Positions 1-12,006 of a stretch of 64,000 nucleotides of DNA are shown in pieces. The stretch lies in contig JAVHZZ010000005.1 of NCBI GenBank assembly GCA_036250195.1, positions 73,760,505 through 73,824,504 on the forward strand, written 5' to 3'. The position numbers and the translations under genes are program-made. Origin of the DNA: Mixophyes australis. Its lineage: Eukaryota > Chordata > Amphibia > Anura > Limnodynastidae. The notes under the pieces are model-generated. The model saw only the letters and a program-made list of their open reading frames with translations. It made no database searches and was not told the origin of the DNA. Each line of letters starts with the position of its first letter. Position 1 is the stretch's first letter.

Positions 1-59
1 GATTGGTGTCTTTTTCCAACCTCTTCAACTAAGTATGTATGTTATGAAACTGGAAAGAA

Positions 60-728
60 GTGTTGTAGTGAAGAAAAGAATGACGAACCACAGATCAGTG
101 GCAAAGTTGTGAAGAAAAGAAAACATTGCAGATACGACGATACCTACCTAGACTTAGGTTTTACGTCTGTAGATGTCAACCATGAAGAGTGTCCACAGTG
201 TGTATTATGCCAGGATGCATGATTTTGCGCAAACTAAAACAGCATTTAGAGACCAATCACCCTAACATTGCTAATAAACCACATGATTACTTCACCAGAA
301 AGTTAAAATAATTGAAAGAACAAAAAGGTAAATTTTTTAAACAAGCATCTATACCAAGTAATGCTTTGTTAGCATTCTGCAAGATGGCATATAGAGTTGC
401 AAAGCGTATAAAGCTTCACACCATGGCAGAAGAACTGGTTTTGCTGGCTGCAGTGGATATGGTCACCATTATGGTTGGGGAATTGGTGGGAAAACTGCTT
501 TCAATGGTACCTTTATCCTACAATACCATGAGTCGCAGAATCCAACATATGGCTGAAGATCTGAATGATTAGTTGATTGAAAAAATGAAAGGGAAGAAAT
601 TCATGCTACAACTAGATGAGGCAACAGACAGTAACAAAGATGCTCATTTGATTTGCTACACACACTCTGAAGATCGTGACATTATTGTGGAAGACCTTCT
701 CTTTTGTAAACATAGCACTGAGTGAAAG
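60..728 (+). pseudogene. hAT-superfamily transposase remnant (ZBED5-like, N-terminal half)
   Basis: Decayed coding sequence of a hAT DNA transposase. Around 130-305 the frames read a BED-type zinc finger: a CPQCVLC cysteine pair, then LKQHLETNHPN with the histidine pair. From 312 to 572 an open stretch continues with AEELVLLAAVDMV and SYNTMSRRIQHMAEDL, as in the ZBED5-type hAT family. A stop at 570 is followed by an in-frame continuation with LQLDEATDSNKDAHLICY, the conserved block around the first catalytic Asp. The gene breaks near 728, where a gypsy RT fragment starts. At least three stops and a frame change show that it is dead. The 5' end lies outside or near the window start. Family assignment rests on remembered motif similarity; hAT itself is fairly secure. 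Confidence 0.75.
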
Positions 729-2500
729 ACTGCATTCAACACAGAGGATGGGCACTATGAATACCAGGTCATGCCGTAATGCCTGTGCAATGCCTCAGCC
801 ATCTACTAGGCATATGTCAATTCTATCATTGGAGACCTACTGGAGAGACTCATCAACCTGGATGATAGCCTAATTTTTCTCCAAAATCCCTGAAGGACAT
901 TACGATCATGTGAGGTGTTGCAGAGGCTCCAGGATAATCAGCAATTTGCAAAGATGGATGCTTTAACCCAGGGGTGTCCAACCTTTTAGCTTCCCTGGGC
1001 CACATTTGAAGATGACGAGTTGGTTTGGGCCGCACATAAAATACACTAACACTAACGATAGCTGATCATCGAAAAAACCATAGAAAACATAGTTAACATA
1101 TTAAACTTACTTGGAAATGAAGTTAGTAAGAGTTAGGAAACCTGTTGCAGAATCATGTTTAAAGCAGTAGTCCCTCTACCAGCTACAATTTAACTTACCT
1201 GCATCTGCCCCTTAGTGGGGTTCGGGGAACTAAATGCCAAAAACTTTTTTATTCCTGCACCCATGAATCATTTTTTTTATTGACCAGTTTGAAATGGTCA
1301 CCGATATAGGTAGCATCAGGAGGACTAATAGAAATCTACAGAGATTTAAAGATAGGGTGGCGGGAAAAATGGCTCATGGAGCAGCCTCCGATGAGGGTAA
1401 CAGTGGGTGATATTTTCATCCTACTCAGCACTGCACATTTAAAATGTTCTAAAATATTAAAAATACAATTATCTCTTAATATGTATATTAGATACATACA
1501 GAAGCACAGCTAGTTCATAATTGCATGGTGCAGAAAGTCCAAATTTAGAGTAACAACAATAATATACTGGATAATCTTTCACTGCTGCTGATAGTTCCCG
1601 CAGGTGACTCCTCTGTGCTGCGCTACGCAATGGATGTCAGGTGTGATGACGTCACCCCCGACATTCACAGCGAGCGCCACACGGAGGAGGAGACCAGAGA
1701 GGGAGCCGGAGCGCCTGCTGTCGTAACCGCAAGGTAAGTATTTTCTTTTTTTTTTTTTGCAGGATATTTTTTTCAGCGCTGCCCCCTTGTCACAACCAGA
1801 ACTCCTGCTGGGCCACATTTATAGGCATGCTGGGCCGCATGCGGCCCGCGGGCCGCGGGTTGAACAACCATGCTTTAACCAGTCACGCATAAGCTTAATT
1901 GAAACATTTATTTACTTCTACTATAACCCATACTATAGTATTCCAACCCCAGTCTGACATATACACTCGAAAATTATGCATATTAGAGTGAGCAGGAGCT
2001 GTGCTGTCCCAGACTGGTGACAAAGACGTTCTTTGGATGAGCCAGTGTTCTCAGTGGGCAACAAACTTTGCAACATTGCCTGGAAGATGCCCACATTCAA
2101 AACGGGGCCTAACTAAGGTTCATATCATCAGCTACCACTTTTCTTCCACCCAGTGTTTAAGGTCACCTTTCTGAAATTGGTGATATAGGATCTCTTTTCT
2201 AAGATGAAATATGGTTGTTCATCCTGCAGTAGACTTAGAGGGCCACCACGAGGACATCATCCAGTCAGTAATTGATTACTGCAGATCCAGGAGAGACGTG
2301 CAATATCTGGTGCACTGGAAGGGCATCTGTCCTGAGGATTGCTGTTGTATAAAGTCAACTGATGCACCTGCTCTACTTTCCAGTATCTTCAGGGTGTATC
2401 CTGCTAGTCTAGAGGGTTACATGCTGAGTCTGCTCCCTAAAGGTTGTAGGCACTGTGAGTATGCGCCACAGTACCACCTACAGACAACAGACGGCAATGC
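729..2500 (+). pseudogene. Ty3/gypsy chromodomain retrotransposon remnant, split by a hAT element
   Basis: Fragments of a gypsy pol gene. From 729 to 960 one frame gives a degenerate reverse transcriptase: KTAFNTEDGHYEYQVMP, a CLCNA block, then LDDSLIF in place of the usual YLDD(I/L)LIF active site, and EVLQRLQDNQQFAKM. Stops occur at the P*CLCN and Y*AYV positions. A 904-bp hAT copy interrupts it at 969. After the hAT, 2145-2195 gives an HPVFKVTFLKLV segment like the end of integrase, and 2211-2410 encodes a chromodomain with the core VQYLVHWKGICPED. RNase H and most of the integrase are absent. This copy has the usual gypsy order, with integrase and chromodomain last. The 3' flank to about 3080 may include its UTR or LTR, but I see no clear LTR ends. 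Confidence 0.75.
969..1872. mobile_element. Non-autonomous hAT (Charlie-like) element with 8-bp TSD
   Basis: The left end reads CAGGGGTGTCCAACC and the reverse complement of the right end reads CATGGTTGTTCAACC, an imperfect terminal inverted repeat. The copy is flanked by identical 8-bp duplications CTTTAACC at 961-968 and 1873-1880, the hAT hallmark, and it splits the gypsy RT fragment. There is no transposase. An imperfect GC-rich hairpin at about 1609-1695 is followed by AAGGTAAGTATTTTC at 1731-1745, a long T tract and TTTTGCAGG, which resembles a miniature intron. The ends match widely distributed vertebrate hAT-Charlie-like elements (from memory). Confidence 0.85.
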
Positions 2501-3084
2501 ATGTCAGAACTGACAACTATGAATTCTTTTTCACTTAATGAAGTCAGTACTTTGCTGAAGGCAAATAATTTAGGACTATTAGCCTGCACCAGTATGCATC
2601 CTTTATAAGGCCCTCACTTCTTCCAATCTTTGCACAAGCAAAGTTGGACGTTTGTTTCTATGCTGGTGCTTCAAGAGTCCTGTTTAATTTGTCTGTTTAT
2701 CAACTTCAGTTTCATCCCTTACAATTCTACGCTTTTCAACCAAAGTCTCTTGGCTTCATCCCTCATGATTAGACCTTCTTCAACCAATTGATTTCAGCTT
2801 TGTCCCTCATGACCTCTCCTCTCAGGACTCAGCAGCCCCGCAGATCGTAAAATGAAGGATGTAGAGAACAGTTCTTCAGAGGGAGACTCAGCTACACAGC
2901 AGCTCAGACTTGATAGAAGACAAGATTTAAGGAACAACCAGTTGAAACCATAATGCTCTATACTTGTGGTTCCTGACAGCTACTGAGAGGCTACATATTC
3001 ATTGCTCAAATAAAGTGTTTACATTTATTTCATAAATAGTGCACTAGTTTACAAGAGGTCCCAGAGTGGGGTAGTGCTTTTCCT
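2501..3084. other. Unassigned stretch between gypsy and Tc1 remnants
   Basis: Non-coding sequence after the chromodomain. It could be the gypsy 3' UTR or LTR: an AATAAA-type signal lies near 3008. No paired LTR or TG...CA ends could be fixed, and no other family was recognised. Confidence 0.4.
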
Positions 3085-4110
3085 GACAAGAACTTCACTA
3101 TGAGGATCAAAGAACATTCAAAGCAAATCAGAGACATGTTATTGAAATGCATCAATCATGGAAAGACTAAATTATTTGTAATATCCCCACACAGCTCTGT
3201 CAATTCCAACTTACAACTGTGAATTCTTCAAAACTGAGGGAGGCCATCAAGAGGCATATGCCAACTTTAACAGAGTTACAATCTTCCATGGCAGAGATGA
3301 AAGAATCTGTTCATAGGACAGCAGTAGCCCAGATGCTTATTAAATTTGTGCTTTATAGAAAGATACCACAAATAAAGACATTGTTGAAAAGAAAAAAATC
3401 ACATGAAATCCCATCTGTTGTTTACCAGAATGTATATAGCAGGAAGATATTATGCTCTGAAGAGACCAACAGTGTACTTTTTGGTCTGAATGCTAGAAGC
3501 TAAGCTTGACACAAGCCTAACACTGTGCATCATCGCAAAAAACACTATACTTACTGTGAAACATTGTGGCAGGATAATGCTTCAGGGAAAACCTGTAAAC
3601 ATATAGAGCAAAATGGACGGAGCAAGATGCAAACAAATCTTGGAAGAAAACCTGCTGTAGCCTGCAGAGACCTACTGCAGAGTTTGGCAGAAGATATATA
3701 TTCCAGCAGGACAATGACCCAAAGCATACAGCAAAAACAAAGGTGGAGTGGCATCAATAAAGAAAAAATTGATGAGTGGCACAATTAAAGCGCAGAACAT
3801 AATCCCATTTAGAATCCGTGGAAGGATTTTAAAATTACTGCTTATCAATGGTCCCTAACCAACCTGTTAGGGCTTGAGCAACATATCAAATAGGACAAAG
3901 TACAGATGTGCAAAACTGGTGGAGACTTGCCCAAATAGACTTTCAGCTGTAATTGCAGCTGAAGGTGCTTCAACCAAGTTTTAAAACAAGGGGGCAAATA
4001 CTTATGTAGTATTAGTAATAATATGCTGTCTGATTTTATTTGTAATTCACAAACAAAATGCTTTGTCATTTTGCATTTTACATTGAGTATTTTGCATTGG
4101 TCAGTGTTAA
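3085..4110 (+). pseudogene. Tc1-like transposase remnant
   Basis: Decayed Tc1/mariner element. Starting near 3085 the text follows the Tc1 5' coding region (AAGAACTTCACTATG). The 94-codon open stretch at 3219-3503 contains LQSSMAEMKESVHRT (the linker after the paired-like DNA-binding domain) and ends with SVLFGLNARS in the catalytic domain. The next 87-codon stretch, in another frame, covers the HHRKKHYTYCETLWQD region. Around 3610-3740 a third frame gives KMDGA and LEENLL, then a DNDPKH-like piece that is frameshifted. The 3' end has GGGGGCAAATACTTATG at 3990-4006, typical of Tc1-type ends. Several frameshifts and stops show that it is inactive. The TIRs are not clearly matched. Confidence 0.75.
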
Positions 4111-4369
4111 TAATTTCCCAAGAAATGTTTTGATTACATGATGTAAGAAAGTAACATGTTAAAAATGCCAAAGAGGAGCAATACAGACAGTTATAAATAC
4201 ATGGTTATGCACACTATTATAAAAACACTCACTTCTTTAGAAAAGCACTCACAAAGCATTTAATGCAATAGAAAACACATGTTTGTACCCAAACATGTAT
4301 ACAATCAAACTGTTGTTTACATAACTATTGTAACTCTTTAAAAAACAGTTTCACACTGGTTAAAGACCA

Positions 4370-4559
4370 GGGGGTAAATGTATGAATCTCCGGATTCTTC
4401 ATCTCCGGCGTGTTCAGCCTCTTCAGCGCTTAAATTTAAAGCGGCGCTGCATTGTAAAGGGAAGTTTCCCTTTACAATGCAGCGCCGCTTTAAATTTAAG
4501 CGCTGAAGAGGCTGAACACGCCGGAGATGAAGAATCCGGAGATTCATACATTTACCCCC
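4370..4559. repeat. Perfect 190-bp palindrome (foldback MITE)
   Basis: Arms of 94 bp on either side of a 2-nt centre at 4464-4465. By eye, the right arm is the exact reverse complement of the left. The ends read GGGGGTAAATGTATGAATC, similar to the termini of the other GGGGTAAATG MITEs in this window. Because of the symmetry both strands encode the same meaningless open frame. A diverged single arm of the same family lies at 43005-43097. Confidence 0.9.
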
Positions 4560-4630
4560 AGGTCAATTTTGTTAGTGAGTGAATAAAGGACATTTGGAAG
4601 TGCAAAACATATGGGCACATTCACATCTAT

Positions 4631-4818
4631 GGCCTGAGTCATTAAGGAAAACAAAGCATAAAAAAGGAGTAACTTTGCACCTGTGCAAAACCATGTTGCA
4701 TTTGAGGTGGGGGGCGGGGGGGGGGGGGGAGGCATGTCCTAGGTCAACTTTAAATTTCAGTGTAAAATAAAGCTATCAAGTATTTGTGTGCTATATGAAA
4801 AAGCAGCCAGTATTTTTT
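4631..4818. repeat. 5' half of a GGCCTGAGTCATTAAGG MITE
   Basis: Starts with GGCCTGAGTCATTAAGGAA and shares internal blocks (AAACCATGTTGCAT, AAGCTATCAAGTATTTGTG, a CAGCCAGTATTT end) with the fuller copies at 11520, 37438 and 54144. The right terminal repeat is missing. It contains a G homopolymer run near 4711-4730. Confidence 0.7.
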
Positions 4819-5739
4819 AATAGGCATCCTCCTGAACAAGATGGAGGCGGAGCTTATTGATGCAATGTTGTGTCATTAAGCCCCACCCCTGCTATGAAAG
4901 TTAATTTGGGGATTTCCTAGCAGGGGGCGGAGCTACGGTGATGCAATATCGTTACCACGACCCCTCCTACCCCCTGTCACATGACCTATCCTACGGGATC
5001 ACCCGGAGAAGAGATTTCAAAAGTCGGCAATTATGTAATAAATCAACTTGAATGAGCACATACAATTATTGGTGGCCAAGTGCTGGTTCTTACTTTAGCA
5101 AGGAATCCGTGTCATAATGAATACAGTCCCAAGCACCAGCACTGGGTTTTTACAGGGTAGAGGGATCTTGGTAAAGAATGACTTTGATCCCAGTGATTAC
5201 TATCTAACATGCTTTGTATTGTAGGTAAGGAAACAAACTTTGCATAGCAGTTCCAGGACACAAGTTATGATTCCACAAATAAAGAGAATTGTTAAAATTG
5301 TGTTTTATAATAATTTTTTGTTCAGTATGTGCAAAAAATCAGAACAAGTTATTAAACTAATCTAACTTTTAAACACATGTATGCAGCTCCCACAGCCTTT
5401 ATAGTCAGAACATCCCTCAAGCACAATAGTGCTTACATGCAAATATAAACTGAAATGTTATCATGTCATGAGGGAAAACAAATTCAACCGTCCCAAAACA
5501 GTCTTTGTCATCCCCAAACTCATACAATTTTTGTACTATACACCCAATAGAATGCAAAAGGTTTTGAAAGTTTTTACAATTCAGACTGTTGCTTTAATTT
5601 AGGGTAGAAAACTGTACTTTGAAAAAAAGGACAAACAATCCTATTTGTGGTGTGACATAAACCCTGAAATAGTGTTTCAGAGCAGGTATGTTTGTCCCAG
5701 GTTTCTGACCTACATGTTTTGAAAACCTCAGGAAGATTT
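4819..5739. other. No recognisable gene
   Basis: A GC-richer patch at 4840-5000 with GGCGGAGC motifs, which may be old transposon DNA, then AT-rich sequence. No coding or repeat family was assigned. Confidence 0.4.
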
Positions 5740-6227
5740 TGTGTGGGAAGTAGAGTGTGCTCAGCTTTAGTAAAAAGCTGGTAAGGGAGGGTGCCTGGAG
5801 TATAAATGTAGAGAAAACTTATAAGGCCCAGTCCGGGTCTGCTGATTTTACAGTCTGGCAGCAGACCCAGACTAATGGTTGCACTTGTGAGGTGTGTTTA
5901 AAAGGATGTCAGATCAGTCTCAGTCTCGGCTCTGCCTGAGTGAAAGGACTGCAGAGTCTCTAAAGGAGATCCTGATATTGGCTGTGAGTAAAATATATCT
6001 GCTGGAACTTCTTATGTATTTGTTTAGTTTGATAGTCAGAAAAGACATGTGTTTAGTTAGTGTCGGACAGGCGAGGTGTTTATTTTGAAGTTTTCTTTAT
6101 TTTTTTTCTGCTTAATAAAACTGGCTGAGGCCACTTGTACCAAAATCTTGGTTGTGTGTGATTTCTCTGCTGCTGCACACTACCACCTACCCCAGGAGAT
6201 GGCTCCTGTTCCTCTAACCTAGTTACA
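5740..6227 (+). mobile_element. 5' LTR of the Gmr1-like gypsy element
   Basis: Begins TGTGTGGGAAG and ends CTAGTTACA. It contains an AATAAA polyadenylation signal at 6114-6119 followed by a GGCTGAGGCCAC segment. A TTGGTG motif just downstream is a candidate primer-binding site. No matching 3' LTR was found downstream of 10030, so the 5' boundary rests on TG...CA ends and position, not on pairwise comparison. Confidence 0.6.
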
Positions 6228-6413
6228 ACTTGGTGAAGACTGTAAGCATGATATCTGCGCATATTGAGAGCAGCAGCAGCCTTGAGAGTTCTGCAGGAAG
6301 CAGGTCTGCGTGTGCTTGGAAAGCAAAGTTACAGAAGTTATATTCTGCGGAGACTTTTTACAGCGTGACAGAAGCTGGTAGTTCTAGAATCACACATCCA
6401 AAGGTAAGTATAA

Positions 6414-9400
6414 GTGGGGTTTGGTCTGCACAATTGTGGAAACAGTTACTGTTTAAAGGGCCAGAACCTCCTTTTTGGAAAACAGTGCAGATACATGTCC
6501 TGGGTAAAAGCGGCTACAAAGTTGTCAGTAAAACCAGAAAACATGAAAGATATACTTAAGGCCTTGCTACTGGCTACACTGGCTCAGCAGGGAGTTACCA
6601 GGATATAGCAACTGGCCATCGATGAAAACCACAGGCAACAGCATTAAGGCCATGAACCCTTGACTGAGGTGGGATAACAGATGGCAGCAGTGGCTAAACA
6701 TGTGTCCTTCAGCTCAGTGACTAGCTCTAGTTTCATATGAGCTAGTCACTTTCTGCACAAAATGACCATGACTGACGATGTGGAGGTATATCTGAACAAC
6801 TTTGAGAAAACAGTGAGTGTGAGAGTTGGCATAAAGAACAGTGGGCCTGGCCTGTTGGCACCTTTTCGTGCAGGAGAACCTCAAAAAGCCTTCTTTGATT
6901 TAAGCAATGCAGATGCTCAGGACTACAAAAAAAACAAAAACTCTTTCTTCACTTTGTTAACCTGTACTGCTTTACCTCTGGCTGAGCCAGAAAAACAAAT
7001 ATGTGTAATTTTTATGGAAGGCAACCTGAGAGAGGCATTGTATGACTCAGCAAGTTTAATTACCCTTATGAAAGTGGAATTAGTAAACTCCTCAAAATTC
7101 CAGCAAACAACTGTTGGTGTAATTTTTATACATCGTGACACACGGCATTAGATCACTTCTGAGGTGAATATGAGACCTCTTGTGGGTCGTCAGTTGTTAA
7201 GGTCATATACGTCCATTTCTTGGTGCATGATGCTATAATAAGGAGAAATTTTCTCCATTTTTGGAAATTACAAGAATCCCATATATTCTCAAGTGTGAAG
7301 GGTATAGAGCCGTTTGATTGCACTGATGGTCCACAGTGGATGTGAACTCCTAGAGCCATTTCCTTTTGCTAGTATGGCTAGGGAAATAGCTTATGAGGAG
7401 AGTCAAAATTAAGCATCTCCTACGGGGGAAGAAGAAGCTGTCGGCAGAGCTGAAAGTATGCCTAATCTTGAGATGAGGAAGGAACTGTTTGCATCAGAAA
7501 AGTTAATAGACCCCACCCTATTAAAAAGCAGAGAAAATGTGAAAGTTCTTAATGGGGAGCCCTTAGAACCTGGTGGCAGGCTTGCTTTTCCACACATGGC
7601 CATTTCTAATGGGCTTTTGTACCAAATGACAAAAAGGCATGATGATGTGGTAGAACGGGTGATTGTCCCTCAGTCATATATGAGAACAGTATCAAACCTA
7701 ACTCATGGACACATCACAGTAGGACATTTAGGGCAGAGAAGACCACTGAGAGGTTTTTACAGTGGTTTTGGCCAGGGGTGCATATTGTTCTTCCTGTCCT
7801 GAGCGCCAGTATCATGCTCCTAGACCTCATTTCAGGGGCCCACAAATGTCAATGCCTATTACAGAAGTCCCGTTTGACACGGTAGTCATGTAACTTGTGG
7901 GACATCATTATATCTTAGTGATAATCGATTGTGATTCCCAGTATCCTGAGGCCATTCCTTTGTGCAATGTCTCAACCAAGACAATAGCTAGAGAACTGGA
8001 GCATGTCTTTAGCAGAGTGCGAATATCTAAAGGAATCCTGACTGACCAAGCTATCCCCTTTATGTATAGAGTCATTAAAGAAATATGCAAGTTGTTCAAG
8101 GTCGTTGACCTCAGGACACCCATTTACATCCCCAGACTGATGGGTTGGTAGAAAATGTCAACAAAACATTAAACACCATGCTAAAAAAAAGGTTGCAGAT
8201 AAAGATGGAAAAAACTGGGATTATTTATTGCCATATTTGATTCTGGCCATTATTGAAGTTTCTCAGTCCTCTACAGGGTTCTCTCCATTTGCTTTGTTGT
8301 ATAGGAGAAACCCCAGAGGGTTGCTGGATCTGGCAAGAGAGACGTGGGAGGAGCAAACCACTCCTTATAAAAGTGTTATTAAACATATATTTCAGATGCA
8401 AAGAGCACATGGAAAAGGCCCAACAATCTCACCAGAGGATGTATAATTGGACTGCCCGGGTACATATGTTTGCCCTTGGGGATAGAGTACTTATATTTGG
8501 TACCCACAGTAGAAAGCAAGTTTTTGGCTAAATGGCGGGGTCCGGTTGAGATCAGGGAGAAAGTGAATGAGGTTAACTGCAAAGTGTACCAGCCGGGGAA
8601 AATAAAGCTTGAACAAATTTACCATGTTAACCTAATAAGACCTTGGAAGGATAGGGGAGCCCTATCAGCTGAACCTGGCCTATCCTTATTTTTCAGAGTT
8701 ACATAATAAAGTATGACATCAGGACCAGGGGCCAAGGTCAAGGTCAAGGTCAACCTAAAACCATATTGAATACCTGAAGCCCAATGACAGGCTGTTTCCA
8801 AGGAGGTTTAATGTTAGAACTCGCTGTTCAAGAAGAGAGAGTGGTCCAGCCCTATGCTTCTAATCCTGAAACCTGATTGGAGCCTAAGCTTTTGTAACAA
8901 TTTCCGTAAGCTGAACGCAGTGTTCAAGTCTAATGCATGACCCATGCCCATTCAGAGGCGCCAATAGAAAGGCTAGGAACAGCCAGATATGTCAACACAC
9001 TTTATCTGACAAAAGGTTATTGGCAAGATTGGCAAGTTCCACTGACTGACAGCGCAAGAGAAAAAACAGCCTTCTCTGTTCCAGAAGGGCTCTATTAGTA
9101 TTAAGTGTTGCTGTTTGGGCTACATGAGGCCCCAGTATTTTTCCAGTGTGCAATGGATAAGATTCTGAAGCCCCACAGACAGTATGCAGCTGCCTATCTG
9201 GATGATGCTGTGATTCACAGTCCATATTGGGAATCTTACTTACATAGAGTTCAAACAGTGTTGGACTCAATCAGGAAGGCAGGGCTAACAGGCAATCTAA
9301 AGAAATATTGGTCAGCGATGGAAGAGGTTAGGTACCTGGGGTTCACCATGGGTAGAGGTTTGGTTAGACTATCCAAAACCGGTCCTGTCCTGTGAATAAA

Positions 9401-10030
9401 AAACAGATGAGAGACCTTTTGGGGATCATAGGGTATTACCTGTGTCATCCCTAATTTCACCACCACAGCGGTTTCAGTATCAGACCTTACCAAAGGAAGA
9501 CAGTCTAATATTGTGAAGAGGAACCCTGAGGCAAATAGATTTTTTAGAATTAAAAATGTAAAAACAAATTATGTACACAACTTGTGTTTTTTCCCAAAAA
9601 TTTGTTGCACAGACAGATGCCTCAGATGTCTTGGTAGGCGCTGTTTTGTTCCAAAACAGAGATGGGGAGAAGCAACCTATAATTAATTTGAGCAGAAAGC
9701 TCAATTAACACGAAAAGTGGTACATCATTGTGGAAAAGGAAGCGCTGGCCATTAAGTGGGCATTAGACACTCTAAGATATTACTTCCTGGACAGACAGAT
9801 TAAACTGGTCACAGATCATGCCCTGTAAAAATGGATGTGTGCAAATAAAATCCAGAATGCCCAGGTTACAAGATGGTTTTTAGCATTAAAAAAATTTATG
9901 TTCACAGTTACACATAGGCCTGGTACACAACTAGCCAACGCAGATGCATTGTTTTGTATCTTCTGTTTAGGGGCTACAAGTATTCTACCACCTAGGCCGA
10001 AATAGGGGAAGGGAATGTGTAAAAAGAACA
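6414..10030 (+). pseudogene. Gmr1-like Ty3/gypsy gag-pol remnant (IN before RT)
   Basis: Degenerate but readable in order. Gag at 6540-6970 (ILKALLLATLAQQGV, then LLAPFRAGEPQKAFFDL), similar to the SCAN-type gag. Protease around 7040 (ALYDSASLITLM, Asp-Ser-Ala active site). Integrase zinc-finger region at 7600-7800 (HGHITVGHLGQ). Integrase core at 7860-8160 (YILVIIDCDSQYPEAIPL, ILTDQA, then a frameshift to QTDGLVEN), and integrase C-terminus at 8430-8660. RT at 8990-9390 (EKTAFSVPEGLYQY, YLDDAV at 9195-9212). RNase H at 9600-9980 (QTDASDV, EKEALAIKWALDTLRYY, LVTDHA). Integrase therefore precedes RT, the order known from Gmr1-like elements rather than other gypsy. The codon for the first integrase Asp is a stop, and many other stops and frameshifts are present. 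The element is dead. Confidence 0.85.
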
Positions 10031-10079
10031 CTTGAGATGGCACCTGCTCCCCTAAACCGGTTACAGTGGCTATATATTA

Positions 10080-11163
10080 AACTGAAACTCCAAGCAGGTT
10101 ATCCACAAATTATAAAACCACAGACAAAACCTCTACTCCAACCAAAATCATAGTTATCCTCAAGCTGCTCAAAGATCCTGCTTTATGTTGTAGCTGCAAC
10201 CTTATCTCATTGCTAAATGTGGAGCAGAAGATTATTAACAAGGCCACAGCTAGACTAGAGCAAGTCATTACATCACTAATACATCCAGACGAGGTAGGCT
10301 TTCTCTCTGACTGTTAGGTCTCAGATAATACACGTTGTGCCATTGACAACATTTATTTAGCCAACAAGCAGAAAATTGCTTATTGCCCTTGACACTGAGA
10401 AGATGTTTGATTACGATGGACCTACATAGAAATTTTTTTTATTTACCATGGGCTTCAGTGATAGTTTAATGCAAGGGTTCCTAGCTTTATATCACAATTC
10501 ATTAGCATTCATCATCATCATTTATTTATATAGCGCCACTAATTACGCTACGCTGTACAGAGAACTCATTCACAACAGTCCCTGCCCCATTGGAGCTTAC
10601 AGTCTAAATTCCCTAATATAGACACACACTCACACACAGGGAGACAGACAAAGAGGGAGAGACTAGGGTTAATTTTGATAGCAGCCAATTAACCTACCAG
10701 TATGTTTTTGGAGTGTGGGAGGAAACCGGAGGAACCCACGCAAACACAGAGAGAACATACAAACTCCACACAGATAAGGCCATGGTCGGGAATTGAACTC
10801 ATGACCCCAGTGCTGGGAGGCAGAAGTGCTAACCACTACGCCACTGTGCTGCCTCATTTGTCTCTGTCAGCGGCTTCTTGGAAGCTCCCTTTCCAAATCT
10901 GAATTGCAGCAGTCAGGGCTGTCCCCTTTTAGCAATTAATCTTCTCCTTTGTCATAAATCATCTAGCTGAGAAAATTAGAGCTAACCCAGACATTGCTAG
11001 AATTCAAGCTGGTAGTGTACACAAACTTTCTTTATACACTGGGGGCATACTCATATTTTCACATCCCTTAACCTTGCTTCCCAACCTAAGTGCATATATA
11101 TAAGTTTCAGGATATAAGATTAACTCTGTTAACATGAAGTTTTTGTTTAGTGCTTTAGTTTAA
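10080..11163 (+). pseudogene. L1-type LINE reverse transcriptase fragment
   Basis: Reading frames before and after an inserted SINE match L1 ORF2 RT: LISLLNVEQKII with a LIHPDEVGF block at about 10195-10310, FLALYHNSLAFI just before the SINE, QGCPL at about 10918, then LSLYTGGILIFSHPLT (the active-site YADD is altered to YTGG) at about 11020-11070, and SGYKIN near 11110. It ends abruptly at about 11163, where minus-strand L1 3' sequence begins. Stops and frameshifts are frequent. Confidence 0.75.
10508..10857 (-). mobile_element. V-SINE-like tRNA-derived SINE
   Basis: Read on the minus strand, it starts with a tRNA-like head: A box TGGCGTAGTGG at 10843-10833 and B box GAGTTCAATTCC near 10800. 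It continues with the conserved TGTATGTTCTCTCTGTGTTT and TCCGGTTTCCTCCCAC region known from V-SINEs, and ends with GCGCTATATAAATAAATGAT followed by GAT repeats. The tail resembles L2 3' ends, suggesting the partner LINE. It interrupts the L1 RT frame. A second copy in the opposite orientation is at 59563-59890. Confidence 0.85.
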
Positions 11164-11519
11164 ACTCTGTTTATTGAAAGCTCATAGTGAAGTAAAGAAA
11201 AAATATAATCAGCATTGACATAACAATATACATTGCAAAGCTTTCCATTTTCATAGTCATTAATAAAGAAATATAAAGAAAGATGAAAAATTGGAAGTGG
11301 AGAAATTACCAGGAGAGAAAAAGAGGAGAATGAGGTGAGAAGGGAATGAGAATTGGAGAGAGAAGGGAACGAGGCCTACTTAAGTTAAGAGAGGTATAGG
11401 GGATCTTGTGTGTTTGTAGTTTTTAACAAGGGATCTTTAGTAGCAATGTAAGATAAGGTTTATTCTGTGTATATGTGATAAATATATATTCATTTGTCTC
11501 TATTTGCTGCAAATATGGA

Positions 11520-11852
11520 GGACCTGATTCAATAAGGAACTTAAATTAAGATTTTTTTTATTTAAGTCTCCTGGACAAAACCATGTTACAATGCAAGGGG
11601 TGCAAATTAGTATTTTGTTTTGCACATAAGTTAAATACTGACTGTTTTTTCATGTAACATACAAATATCAACTTTAAATTTCAGTGTACAAATAAGCTAT
11701 CAAGTAATTGTGTGCTACATGAAAAAACAGTCAGTATTTAACTTATGTGCAAAACAGAAAATCAATTTGCACCCCTTGCATTGTAACATGGTTTTGTCCA
11801 GGAGACTTAAATAAGAAACTTCTTAATCTAAGTTCCTTAATGAATCAGGCCC
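11520..11852. repeat. 333-bp MITE with GGGCCTGATTCATTAAGG termini
   Basis: Inverted ends GGACCTGATTCAATAAGGAA and CCTTAATGAATCAGGCCC. Long near-palindromic inner blocks are built around CAAAACCATGTTACAATGCA. It is the same family as 37438-37752 and 54144-54454. No transposase. The 3-bp TSD seen at the 54144 copy suggests PIF/Harbinger mobilisation. Confidence 0.8.
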
Positions 11853-12006
11853 GTAATCTTTATAGCAGTCAGTGGTCTTGAATTCTCACCAGAAGAACCA
11901 AGTGGTAGCAAATTTCAAAGTTTTCTCAGTCGCAGAGGAGAGTAGATCATACATTAACATATAGTGGTTTATTTGGGAATACCAAATTTAAGTGTTGGAA
12001 CATTTC

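Noticed and set aside
1731..1770. Functional mini-intron in the hAT at 969
   Set aside because: Donor and acceptor look good but lie ~30 nt apart, too short for vertebrate splicing, with no flanking exon.
4338..4582. Identical ORFs on both strands (MNLRILHLRR start)
   Set aside because: Mirror product of a perfect palindrome.
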